From positions 2,356,001 to 2,420,000 of the forward strand of contig JAESUZ010001723.1 in NCBI GenBank assembly GCA_017311185.1: a DNA stretch of 64,000 bases, given 5' to 3'. Within the stretch, counting starts at the first letter, position 1. The number at the start of each line of letters is the position of its first letter. The position numbers and the translations under genes were made by a program. Below are positions 11,063-23,100 of the stretch, in pieces. The DNA comes from Proteles cristata cristata. Taxonomy: Eukaryota; Chordata; Mammalia; Carnivora; Hyaenidae. The notes beneath the pieces were generated by a model. It did not search any database. It was given only the letters and a program-made list of their open reading frames with translations, and had not been told where the DNA came from.

Positions 11063-14000
11063 ATGTGTGTTTGTCAAACCATGGAAGTGGGGCAGTATGG
11101 CAAGAACGCAAGTCGGGCCGGAGACCGGGGAGTCCTCCTGGAGCCCTTCATCCACCAGGTGGGCGGACACAGCAGCATGATGCGCTACGACGACCACACT
11201 GTGTGCAAACCCCTCATCTCCCGGGAGCAGCGCTTCTACGAGTCCCTCCCTCCCGAAATGAAGGAGTTCACCCCTGAATACAAAGGTTAGTCGCTGGCTA
11301 ATTTGGAGAGAGCAGTAGCCTTGGGCTTTTCCAGGTTTTCAGCTCAGTTTTCCTTGTGTTGTGGGCCAGGTGATATGATTGTAGGTCCTTTTATCTCAAA
11401 CTAAATCACTTTGTTAAGCAAAATTTGAGACTGAAGCACCAGCATGGTCTTTAGATCTTGAAAATCTAAATTCACGATAGGTAAATCTGAGAATTCACAG
11501 CATTAAATACTGTTGGTGAAGAGCATGCTCTTAGCAAGGTGGTTTCCCCTATTTGGTGGGATGGTCTAGGAGAGGGGCAGTACTTCTCTGGTTCCAGAGG
11601 AGGAAGAATTGGGTGCTTTCCAGGCCAAGGCGGTGAGACAGCTGGCAAGGAGGCTGTATGGAGCCTTTGTCTGTTTGTGCTGGGGGAATGAATTGATGGT
11701 AAGGAATTTACAGAGGACTGAGGAGGTCTGAAAGTCCTAACCTTTGAAGGAAAAATAGTGTTTGAAAATGTAAATTAACTTTATAGACTAGAACCCCATG
11801 AATTAAGAATTAAGTCACTTTATTTCAGAATCTTGTCACTGTTTATACACCTTCATTGCCCACCATGTATAAGTTACGTTTTTTGTGTTCTACTTTTTTT
11901 TTTTTAAATGTTTTTTATTTATTTCTAGGAGAGAGAGACAGCACGAGCAGGGGAGGGTCAGAGAGAGGGAGTCACAGACTGAAACAGGCTCCAGGCTCCG
12001 AGCTGGCAGTCAGCACAGAGCCCGACGTGGGGCTCGAACCCACGAACCGCGAGATCATGACCCAAGCGAAAGTCGGACGCTTAACCGACTAAGCCACCCA
12101 GGCGCCCCTGTGTTCTACTTTAAAAAAAAAAATGTTTAATGTTTATTTTTGAGAAAGAGAGACAGAGAGACAGAGATAGAGCATGAGCAGAGGAAGGGCA
12201 GGGAGAGAAGGAGACACAGAATCTGAAGCAGGCTCCGGGCTCAGAGCTGTCAGCACAGAGCCTGACGCAGGGCTTGAACTCATGAACTGTGAGATCATGA
12301 CGTGAGCTGAAGTTGGATGCTTAAGTGACTGAGCCACCAGGTGTCCTTTGTATTCTACTTTTTAATTTCCCAAAGCTGTTATGAATTTAATTACATTTAT
12401 GTCATTATTTACTTAAGGGATCCTCAATTTATTTTTTTAAAAACAGTTTTTTTAATGTTTATTTTTGAGAGAGAGAGCAAGTGTGAGTTGGTGGAGGGCA
12501 GAGAGAGAAGGAGATAGAATCCGAAGCAGTCTCCAGGCTCTGAGCTGTCAGTAGAGAGCCTGACATGGGGTTCATGAACCACAAGATCATGACATGAGCC
12601 AAAGTTGGATCCTCAACTGACTCAGCCACCCAGGCACCCCAAGGGATCCTCAATTTAGAAAAAACAATTCAGGCGCTCCTGGGTGGCTCAGTCGATTGGG
12701 CGGCCAGCTTTGGCTCAGGTCATGATCTCATGGTTCATGGGTTTGTACCCCACCTGGGTCTCTGTGCTGACAGCTTGGAGCCCAGAGCCTGCCCTGGATT
12801 TTGTGTTTCCCTCTCCCTCTGCCCCTTCCCAACTCGTGCTCTGTCTCTGTCTCTCAAAAATAATAAATAAACTTAAAATAATGGTTAAAAAAATCCTTAT
12901 CAGTATTCTTGTTTTCTTAATTTTTTTTATTGTGACAAAATTTACATAACATAAAATTTAACCATTTTTAAATGTACAATTCAGTGGCATTAAGTACATT
13001 CACAATATTGTCTACCATTATCATGACTTCTAGAACTTTCTCATCACCTCAAACAACCGCTCTGTACCCATTAAATCATAACTCCCATTCCCCCTCACCT
13101 GAACCCAGGTAACCTCTAATCTACTTTGTCTCTTTACAGATATGTCTGTTGTAGATATTTCATACGAGTGGAATCATGTAATTTTTGTCTTTTTGTGTCT
13201 GTTTTATTTCACTGGCATAATGTCCAAGATTCACCCATGTTATAGCATTTTCTTTTAGGCTGAATACCCATTTTGAACATATGTCACAATTTGTTTATCC
13301 ACTCATTTATTGATGGACACTTGGATTGTTCCCATTCTAGGCTATTGTTAATGATGCTTCTGTGAATATTAGCGTGTTTATAAGCTTCTGTTTGAGTCCC
13401 TTCTTTCAGTTCTTTTGTATACATACCTAGGAGGTGGAACTGCTGGATCACATGGTAATTTTGTTTAACTTTTTGAGGAACTGCCAAACTGTTACAGGGC
13501 TTGGCATCTAGTAGATGCTTAATAAATACTTGACTAATGGTTGAGGGAAAGTTTTGCATAAGGATTCAGAAGCCTAGAACTTCACGTTTAGTACTATATG
13601 TAGTAACACTTGATGAATGCAGTTGTTCATACTAAATAAATAAAAATCCCTCTTGAAACCTACCAAAACCCAGAATATTATTGGCATTTTCCTTAGCTTG
13701 ATTGAATTTTAAAAACACAATAAAGATATATGTGTATGTGTGGGTTAGTATTTATACATGTATTTTTCTAGACCTGTCTGCAGAAAGGGCCTAAAAACAA
13801 TGATACTCCAAGAGCAATCAGTCCATCGAGTGCCAAGGTCTTGTTTTTGTAAATACCATTCTTAGAATAAAAGGAAGCAGAGCCCCCTGGAGAAATGACT
13901 CATTTCTGAATTGGGGCAGGAAAAATAAAAGATGAGCCTGGAGCATCCCCTGGTAACTAAAAGTAAAGAAGTAGTCAAAAATGATGGGAGTATATGTCAC

Positions 14001-17000
14001 AAGCACAGAAGAGCCAATACCAGGGAATCCCAGTGGCCAGATCTAGAATATGAGAAATAAAATATACCTAACTCCATACTGATAGATAAATGGATGAGAA
14101 GGGACATTTCTTCCTTATAGAATTATAATTCCTTTTAATTAATAGTTATAGAAGGAATGATGGAAACAGAAGTCACCATTGTCGCAGCCAAGAACTATCA
14201 TTGTCACAGCCAAGAACTATCATCGATTCTAAATTTAGTGGGCTAACATGCTGTAAGAAACAGAGTATTTATTCCTATAGGATATTTATTAATTATAATA
14301 AGAAAATAATAACTTTACCAAGGAGAAACCTGGCAGCCATCATCTTTTTTTTTTTTTTTAATGTTTTATTTATTTCTAGGAGAGAGAGAGAGAGACAGCG
14401 TGAGCAGGGGAGGGTCAGAGAGAGAGGGAGTCACAGACTGAAACAGGCTCCAGGCTCTGAGCTGGCAGTCAGCACAGAGCCCGACGCGGGGCTCGAACCC
14501 ACGAACCGCGAGATCATGACCCAAGCGAAAGTCGGACGCTTAACCGACTAAGCCACCCAGGCGCCCCCTGGCAGCCATCATCTTAACCAAGTGATCAAAA
14601 TTAAATCACCAGTAACAAGACCTATACCTTTTGACATAAAGAACTGAGGAGGACACAAGATCATTTCTGTTGCCCAAAATATGTGACCTCAATCTAAGGT
14701 CACATGAGAAAATAAATGTAAATCCAAATTTAGGGACATGCTACAAAATAAATGTAAGTATTTTTTTTAAAGTGTCAAAGTCATGAAAGACAAAGATGGA
14801 GAAACTGTATCAGAAGTCATTTTATCAACAATATGCATGAAACAGCACTGTTCTTAAAATCTAAAATCAGTTACTAAAATTCACTTAAGGAGCTTGGGGA
14901 CAGCGTTAAAAGGGGCCAGGTTTTCACTGTTCCTTTTCCATTTTTGCATGTTGTACCATCACATTGCAGCCTTCCATCTCCTGGAACATAGACCACAGCA
15001 CAATGTCTGCCACAGCAAGTTCATTCCCAACAAGTTAGGGGCTCTTCCCGAGAGAAGAGATCATGGAGCGGAACATAGTGGCTGTTGCTGCTGCTTTAAA
15101 AACAAATAAACAAACATTTATTTATTTATTTTGAGAGAAAGTGTGTGCACATGTAAGCTGAGGAGGAGCAGAGAGAGGGAGGGAGTGAGTGAGTCTCAAG
15201 CTGAGCATGGAGCCTGACGCAGGGCTTGGTCTCACCACTGTGAGAACATGACCTGAGCAAAAATCAAAAGTTGGATGCTTAACCAGCTGAGCCACCCAGG
15301 CACCCCCATGGTGGCTGCTTCTTTACCGCTTCCTGCTTGTAGCTGAAAAATAGCTATTATCTACCCAGGTTTTTTGTTGTTGTTGTTGTTGCTTATTTTT
15401 GAGACAGAGACAGAGTACGAATGGGGGAGGGGCAGAGAGAGAGGGAGACAGAATCTGAAATAGGCTCCAGGCTCTGAGCTGTCAGCACAGAACTGGTTGC
15501 AGGGCTCGAACCTACGAACTGCAAGATCATGACCTGAGCTGAATTCAGATGCTTAACCGACTGAGCCATCCAGGTGCCCCTACCCAGATTTTTACAAGGG
15601 TTGCATTTATAGCATTAAGCTTCTAGCCAAACAAAAAAGAAAAAATGTGCAATGTTTCTTTTTCCTTTGATGGGACACATTATTTGGATACCGAACTACA
15701 TTTTAATCTTCAGCACATTCTTCTCAATTAGACTAAACCCCAGGTGATATTGATGAGGAACTGGGTTTTTTTGGTCTGCTTGCCAAAGCACTTGAGGCTT
15801 TCTGGCTCGCTGTTGACTGCTGAATACATGAGAACAGTGGACAGGACCCTGCACTGGTAAGAGAGCAGCTGGTACAGCACAAAGAGGAGGGCGGGGAGGT
15901 GAGATTTGAGTTAATCATGGTCTTTCAGCACCCTTGTCTTTCAGTGCTCCATAATCCTTTCCAAGCACAGAATTTAAGTTCAGTGCATTAGTCGATGAAA
16001 CAATGGGCTCATCAGTTTGGTTTATGCTGGTTACATCCCAGTCCACATCTGGCATCTCAGTCATCTTGGAGTGACCATTAACCACAGCTTTTCAGTTCAG
16101 ATATTTTAAAATACCTTGATGGGATTCAAGAGCTTGAAGAGGTGGATCAGAGTCTTCCTGCACATGGGCTGCAGCCAGGCAGGAGAGATGTGTCACTTTG
16201 GGCTTTACCTGATACATTGGCCTCATGGGAGCATTAGGGGAAGCTGCATATATGAGAATTCTATTTTTTTGGTAACTTTCTATAATTTTAAATGTATTTC
16301 AGAATTTAAAAAACCTGTGCTGTTGGGTTTTGATATATATCAATTGGACTAATAATATCTTCCATTTTCTTTCAATAAATTGGGCTTTATTTGACTTAAT
16401 AAGAAAGGATCAATTTTTGGTTTAATTGTATATTTGAGAAAGTATATTTATTTTACCTAGTGAAAATGCAGCCCAAGAAAAGAAAATTAATTTCCTATGG
16501 CTAATGATTCTCTATGGCTTTTAAAGACTTCTGTTCCCCAAATCTGAGAGAAAGTTGGGGGAAAAACTGAACCAGTGCTGATAATCCTTTTCCTGGGAGC
16601 CACCTAGAGGCTCACACTTGTCCCAGTTCTGTCGGTTGTGATTTAGAAAACATTTCTCTGGAGCCAGGGTTTGACTTCCTTTTAAGAGATTTTTTTTCCT
16701 TAGCATCAGAGGGACTCTTTGAGCTAACAGGGCTTATAGTTCTCTATTTCATTTTGGCATATTTATAGCTAAAGGTTTGGCCATGGATGTGTTGAGTGTG
16801 GATGAGTAGGTGGCTGAAGCTGCATATAAAGCATTTGTAACTGTTGTTTTTAGCTACTTAGAGACAGCAGTGTGTTTGATTCTGGCTTCTCTCTTGTTTT
16901 GCAGCCTTAGAATATTTTATTTATTCCTTCAGATTTAATATTCTTCTGTTTCTTTTTTGAAAACAATAGCAGGGTGCCAGGGTCACTTGGTTAAGCATCC

Positions 17001-17090
17001 AACTCTTGTTTTTGGCTCAGGTCATACTCTCACAGTTAGTGGGTCCCATCCCTGCATCAGGTTCTGCACTGACAATGTGGAGTCGGCTTG

Positions 17091-17127
<37 letters not shown>

Positions 17128-20100
17128 CCCCCGCCCCCACCCTTCCTCCCCTGCTGGCTCTCATGCACTCTCTCTCTCAAAATAAACTTAAAAAAACAAT
17201 AGCAAAACATCAAATTCAAAACTGCACAGTGGGCTTGGACACACTTTTCTCCAGAAAAAGATACACAAATGGCCAACAACACATCAATATCATTACTCAC
17301 CAAGAAAATGCAAATTGTTGGTGCCTAGGTGGCCCAGTTTTTTAAGCATCTGACTTCCGTTCAGGTCATGATCCTTGTGGTGAGTTTGAGCCCTGCATTG
17401 GGTTCTACACTGCTGGTGAAGAGCCTCCTTGGGGTTCTGTCTCTCCCCCTCTCCGCCCCTTCCCCACATGTGTGCACTCTCTCTCAAAATAAATAAATAA
17501 ACTTGAAAAAAAATGCAAATCAGAACCACAAATCAGATACCATTCATATGCACTAGGATGGCTATAAAAAAAAAAAAAAAAGGAAAGTAAGAGTTGGCAA
17601 GAATGTGGAGAAACAGGAACATTGCTGTTAAGAATGTCAAATGGTATAGCTACTACAGAAAACAGTTTGGTAGTTTTTAAAAAGTTAAATAGAATTACCG
17701 TATGGTCCAGCAGTTCCACTCCTGGGTGTGTACCCAAAAGAACTGAAAGAAGGGACCCAAACAGATGCTTATAAGCTAATAGTCACAGAAACATATTCAC
17801 TATATTCACAACCCAAGTATCCGTCAACAGATGAGTGGATAAACATTATATTTACAATGGAATAGTATTCAGCCATAAAAAGAAATGAAGTTCTGATACA
17901 TGCTAAAACATGGGAGAATCTTGGAAACATTATACTAAGTGAAATAAGCCAGACACAAAAGGACAAAAATGATATGATTCCACCTATATGAAATATCTAC
18001 AAAAGGCAAATGGGTAAAGAGACAATAGATTAGAGGTTACCTGGGTTTGGGTGAGGAGGAGAGGGGGAGTTATTATTTAGTGGGTATAGAGTTGTTTTGA
18101 AGTGATGAGAAAGTTCTGGAATTAGATAATGATAATGGTAGACAACGTTGTGAGTGTACTTAATGCCACTGAATTGTACTTTTAAAAATGGTTAAGATGA
18201 TAAATTTATGTCATGTATTTTTTACTATAATTTCTTTTTTTTTAATTTTTTTAATGTTTTATTTATTTCTGAGAGGAGAGAGAGAGAGAGGGAGAGAGAG
18301 GGGCAGCGTGAGCAGGGAAGAGTCAGAGAGAGAGGGAGACACAGAATCTGAAGCAGGCTCCAGGCTCTGAGCTAGCTGTCAGCACAGAGCCTGACGTGGG
18401 GCTTGAACCCACGAACCATGAGATCATGACCTGAGCTGAAGTTGGACACTCAACCGACTGAGCCACCTAGGTGCCCCTTTACTATACTTTCTTAAGAATA
18501 TATTTTTAAAAATACCAAAACCTTCACCCGATGTAATCTTTAGTGTCTATTGAAATTAGTCTTATAAATGCCAAGAAAATTGGGGCTTAGATCAGACCAT
18601 TGTTTTTTTTTTTTTTTTTTTTTTTTTCATTTTCTCATCTGCATTCTACCTAGGTATGAGTAATGATGTAAAAAAATGTCAGGATCAAGAATATATTTTT
18701 CTTAAACTAGAGGTAGGTTGCAGGATTCATTTAATTACAAGTCTCATCTGCTATTCGTAGAGGTTCTTCCTGCCCTACCCACAGCATAGCCGTATCTCCC
18801 ATATTAGGTATGATGCTCTGTGTCTGCCAGCAGTCTGTCAGGGAACTCAAAAGTAAGTGCCTGAAGAGAATGAAAGGTTTCAGTATAGCTTTAGATGAGC
18901 CTGCAAGACAGAAAAGAGCTAATCGTAAAAGATCAAGTGATCTATTTGACTATATAAAATTTAAAACTTGTGTTTATTAAACTCCACCTTTAAAGAAAAT
19001 AAAAATATTTACAACACATATTACTGACCAAGGATTAGTTTCCAGAATATAGATCTATATCTAAATTAATGTGAATCAATATGAAAAAGATAATTCAGTA
19101 AAAAAAAAAATGAGCAAAAAGTAAGGAAATAAATGAAAACCAAAGACCAAAGGCTGATTCTTCGAGAACAACATCTCTAGCCAGACTGTTCAGGAGATGG
19201 CATAAATACCCAGTATCAGAAATGATATATGTATCTTTACTAGGGTCTACTGATATTTAAAGATAAAGGAATATTATGAGAGACTTTATCCTACTAAATT
19301 CTACAACTTAGATGAAAGAGACCGTTTCTTGAAAGATACAAACTATGAAAACTCTCACAAAGAAATGGAGAATCTGAATAGCTTTATCACATGAATTGAA
19401 ATTGGAGTTCAACACATTCTAGCAAAGAAAACTCCAGGCCCACACAGCTTCACTGGAATTCTACCAAATATTTAAGAAATAGTAGTTCTACAGAAACTTT
19501 TCCAAAAAATTAAAGAGAGAGTATGTCCCAACTCATTCTATAAGACCACTATGAGATAATAAATGCCCCTCATCAACCTAGATGTAAAAAATTTGAATAA
19601 AATTTTAGTTGATTGACTAGAACAGTGTATTAAAAGGACAATACATCATAACCAAGTAGGGTTTATCTGAATAATACAGGGTAGGTTTAACATTCAAAGG
19701 TTAAATGGAATTTGCTGTATTAATGATCTAAAAAAAGAAAAACCATCTATATCTTACCTCAGCAGATGGAGAAAAAGCATTCAGCAATATCCAACATCTA
19801 TTCTTGATAAAACGACAATAGCAGCAGCAAACTAGGAATAAATGGACAGTTCTTCAGCCTGAGGGCATCTATGAAAAACCTCTAGCCAGCATCATAATGA
19901 CAAAACAATTGCCTTGCCCCATAAGATCAGGAATAAGACCAGGATATTTGTATTCTCCACTTCTAGTTGACATTTTCCTGAAGGTTCTGGTCAGTGTGGT
20001 TAGGTAAGATGGTGAAATAATAAAAAAGCATTCCAATTGGAAAAGAAGAAATAAAACTCTTTATTTGCAGACTACATAGAATTTTGTTTTCAGTCAGTCA

Positions 20101-23100
20101 AGTGTAAGAGCAGAATAAAATCTTGGCAAAGAACTCAAAATTGATTTCCTGAACACCCTTTCTTAGAAAGTTACTTGAAGACATCTTCCACTCAAGGAAT
20201 AAACCAAGAGTGGGAAAAAAGTAGAGGACCACAGAAGGAACGACCTTCACCCTGATCAGCATAACAGCTGTGTGGCAGGCCTGGAGAGCACTTTAGGTCA
20301 GAGCATAAGGGAAGCCCGGGAGACAGATTACAGACCAGAGAGCATTCAAGCTGGAACAGTTGAGGCTGTAGTGAAGACAAGAAGTTACAGAAGTGAAAAC
20401 CTGCAGGAGACGCAGCCATCTATGGGTACAGATGTGAGGCCCACGGAAGTGTGGCATACATTTGAGCAGTATAGTGGAAAATAAGAAAAACTAAATTCAT
20501 GTTTAAGGAGTTTTTTCTGAAAGGGCCTAGGGAGTGAGGAGGAAATGGGTCAAAGAGAAGGATATTCTTGGTCTGACACTGACTTAGTCATAAATGGTTC
20601 TCATTTTTGTTCAGATTATGGAGCCAATTTTGTTTTGTTTTTTATCTTTTTAAAAAAATTTTTAAAATGTTTTTATTTATTTCTGAGAGAGGGGGAGAGA
20701 GAGAGGGGGATGGGGGAGAGAGAGAGAGAGGAGCAGTGTGAGCAGGGGAGGGTCAGAGAGAGGAAGATACAGAATCCGAAGCAAGCTGCTCTGAGCTAGC
20801 TGTCAGCACAGAGCCCAACGCGGGGCTCGAACCCATGAGCCATGAAATCGTGACCTGAGCTGAAGTCGGATGCTTAACCGACTGAGCCACCCAGGCGCCC
20901 CTTACGGAGCCAGTTTTTGTACACCGGGAGTGTAAAAGGAGACATGTAGTGACAGGGTTGGATGTGGAAGTTAGACGAAGGGCAGCCTGGACTTTGTTGG
21001 TTTTTTTGTTTTGTTTCTGTTTTTTTTAATCTCCTTGGGTTAGGTTTCTAGGTATTGTGTTTTCAATCCTTTGTTAACAATTCAGAAGAAACAATGAATA
21101 ACCTGTTGGATAAAAAATGGACACAGTAAGCTGTTTTACCTGAGTACAGGACTATAGTGAAGTACAGGACTACAGCAGGGAGAGTAGAAAGTTGTCAACT
21201 TAGGAATGCTGGTGCTTTGGTGAGGCAGAAGTTCTCTCTGGTGAGGTTAGAATCACCTGATGCTCGGTGTGGGCAGAACTCTTACTTTTTGGGACTGTTT
21301 TGCAGGAAGAAGTCTTAATGTCTCTCTAGGTGACACTGCCAGGGAGAAAGAAAATCAAGGGAATGACATAAGAAATGGCAGTATCACAGAGCAGTTGTAT
21401 AAGTAGAGGGTTAAATCACATTAGGTGTGGGTGTCTCCAGTTAACACGATTCTTTTGAATGGTATAGGAGTCAGTCATTGAAGATCAGAGGGCTAGAGAG
21501 GAGAGTGGGAAATAAATAGATATTGGCTGCCGATCAAAGGTTAAGTAGCAGACTTAGAGTTGGGGTGAGTGGTCAGCTGTCTTCTGGAAAGAGGTCTGTT
21601 GGTCAGTGTTCCTACACTGATCTTCAGTTGGTTCACGGCAGGTGATGTGCTGTGAGACAGCAAGTGCCGGCAGTTTCTGCTGCATAGACCCAGCCTGTGT
21701 AGACATTTGTTGACTGGCTGCCTTTTTTTTTTCAACAGGTGTGGTGTCTGTCTGCTTTGAGGGAGACAGTGATGGTTACATCAACTTGGTGGCCTACCCT
21801 TATGTGGAAAGTGAGACTGTGGAGCAGGATGACGCACCAGAGCGGGAGCAACCTCGGCGCAAACACTCCCGCCGGAGCCTGCACCGGTCAGGCAGTGGCA
21901 GTGACCACAAGGAAGAGAAAGCCAGCCTGTCCCTCGAAACCTCTGAGAGGTAAGGGGGTGGTGAGCAGGGTGAAGGTGCATGTTTGGTCCTGGCAGCACA
22001 AACACTCAAGACCTCTCTAGAATCCTGACACATCATCGGGAAGTAGGTTGGGGAAAGACGGCTGGTGTTTTTTGGCTACCACCTGGGTGTGTCTCATCAC
22101 CTCAGTGATGTTGCCTTCTGTGTATGGATGTAGCTTGTCAAGAGAGAGTGAAGGTGAAAGTCTGAGCCCTTTGGAAACAAGGACTCCTGGTGCTCTGTGC
22201 TCCTCAGCCATGTTGTGTCGTACACATAAGGTCGAAATGCCTTGGTCCACGATGAGGTTGCACCTGCTCTTGGACCTATAGGACTGCCCATGCGCAGTGA
22301 GAGGGCATCCACACCAGTGTTCTTTAAGGGATTTGTACACGGTTCTTTGACCTCTGTGAGATCAGCTGTTAACCCTTTTCCTGCAACAAAAGTTTAGTTT
22401 ATTGCTTTGGAAATTATTTTTCTGTAGATTACGAAAATAGTCTACAAAGAATTATGTCTTTTGATATTTTATGCAAGAAATGTGAACTCTCATAGAGTAG
22501 CTATCATCAAAAAGGACAGACAGGGGCCGCCTGGGTGGCTTAGTCGGTTAAGCGTCCGACTTTCGCTTAGGTCATGATCTCGCGGTTCGTGGGTTCGAGC
22601 CCCGCGTCGGGCTCTGTGCTGAGTGCCAGCTCAGAGCCTGGAGCCTGTTACAGAGTCTGGGTCTCCCTCTCTCTCTGACCCTCCCCTGCTCACGCTGTCT
22701 CTCTCTCTCTCCTAGAAATAAATAAAAATATTAAAAAAAAAAAAAAAAGGATAGACAGTAAAAGAGTGAAGATTTAGAGAAATTGGAACCGTCTTTTTCT
22801 TTTTTTTTTTTTAATGCTGTTTTTGAGAGAGAGAGCGCAAGCAGGGGAGGATTAGAGAGAGAGGGAGACACAGAATCCGAAGACAGGCTCCAGGCTCCGA
22901 GCTAGCTGTCAGCACAGAGCCCGACACAGGGCTCGAACCCATGAAGCATGAGATCATGACCTGAGCCAAAGCCAGGCGCCCAACCAACTGAGCCACCCAG
23001 GCACCCTGAAATTGGAACTGTCTTAAATTGCTGATGGGAATGTAAAATAGTGCAGCCACTCTGGAAGAACAGTTCTTAGTTCCTCAGAAAGTTAATCCCA

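Larger units (their letters stand above)
11286..21738 (+). other. IP6K1: IP6K1 intron between coding exons 1 and 2
   Basis: U2-type GT-AG intron (donor G|GTTAGT, acceptor TTTTTTTTCAACAG), 10.45 kb. It contains 11 SINEs, three L1 segments and a possible degenerate antisense retrocopy near 15690-16085. No other exon was recognised. Confidence 0.9.

Noticed and set aside
22523..22620. tRNA-like sequence with A and B boxes
   Set aside because: It is the head of a SINE, as at dozens of other places in the window; not a functional tRNA gene.
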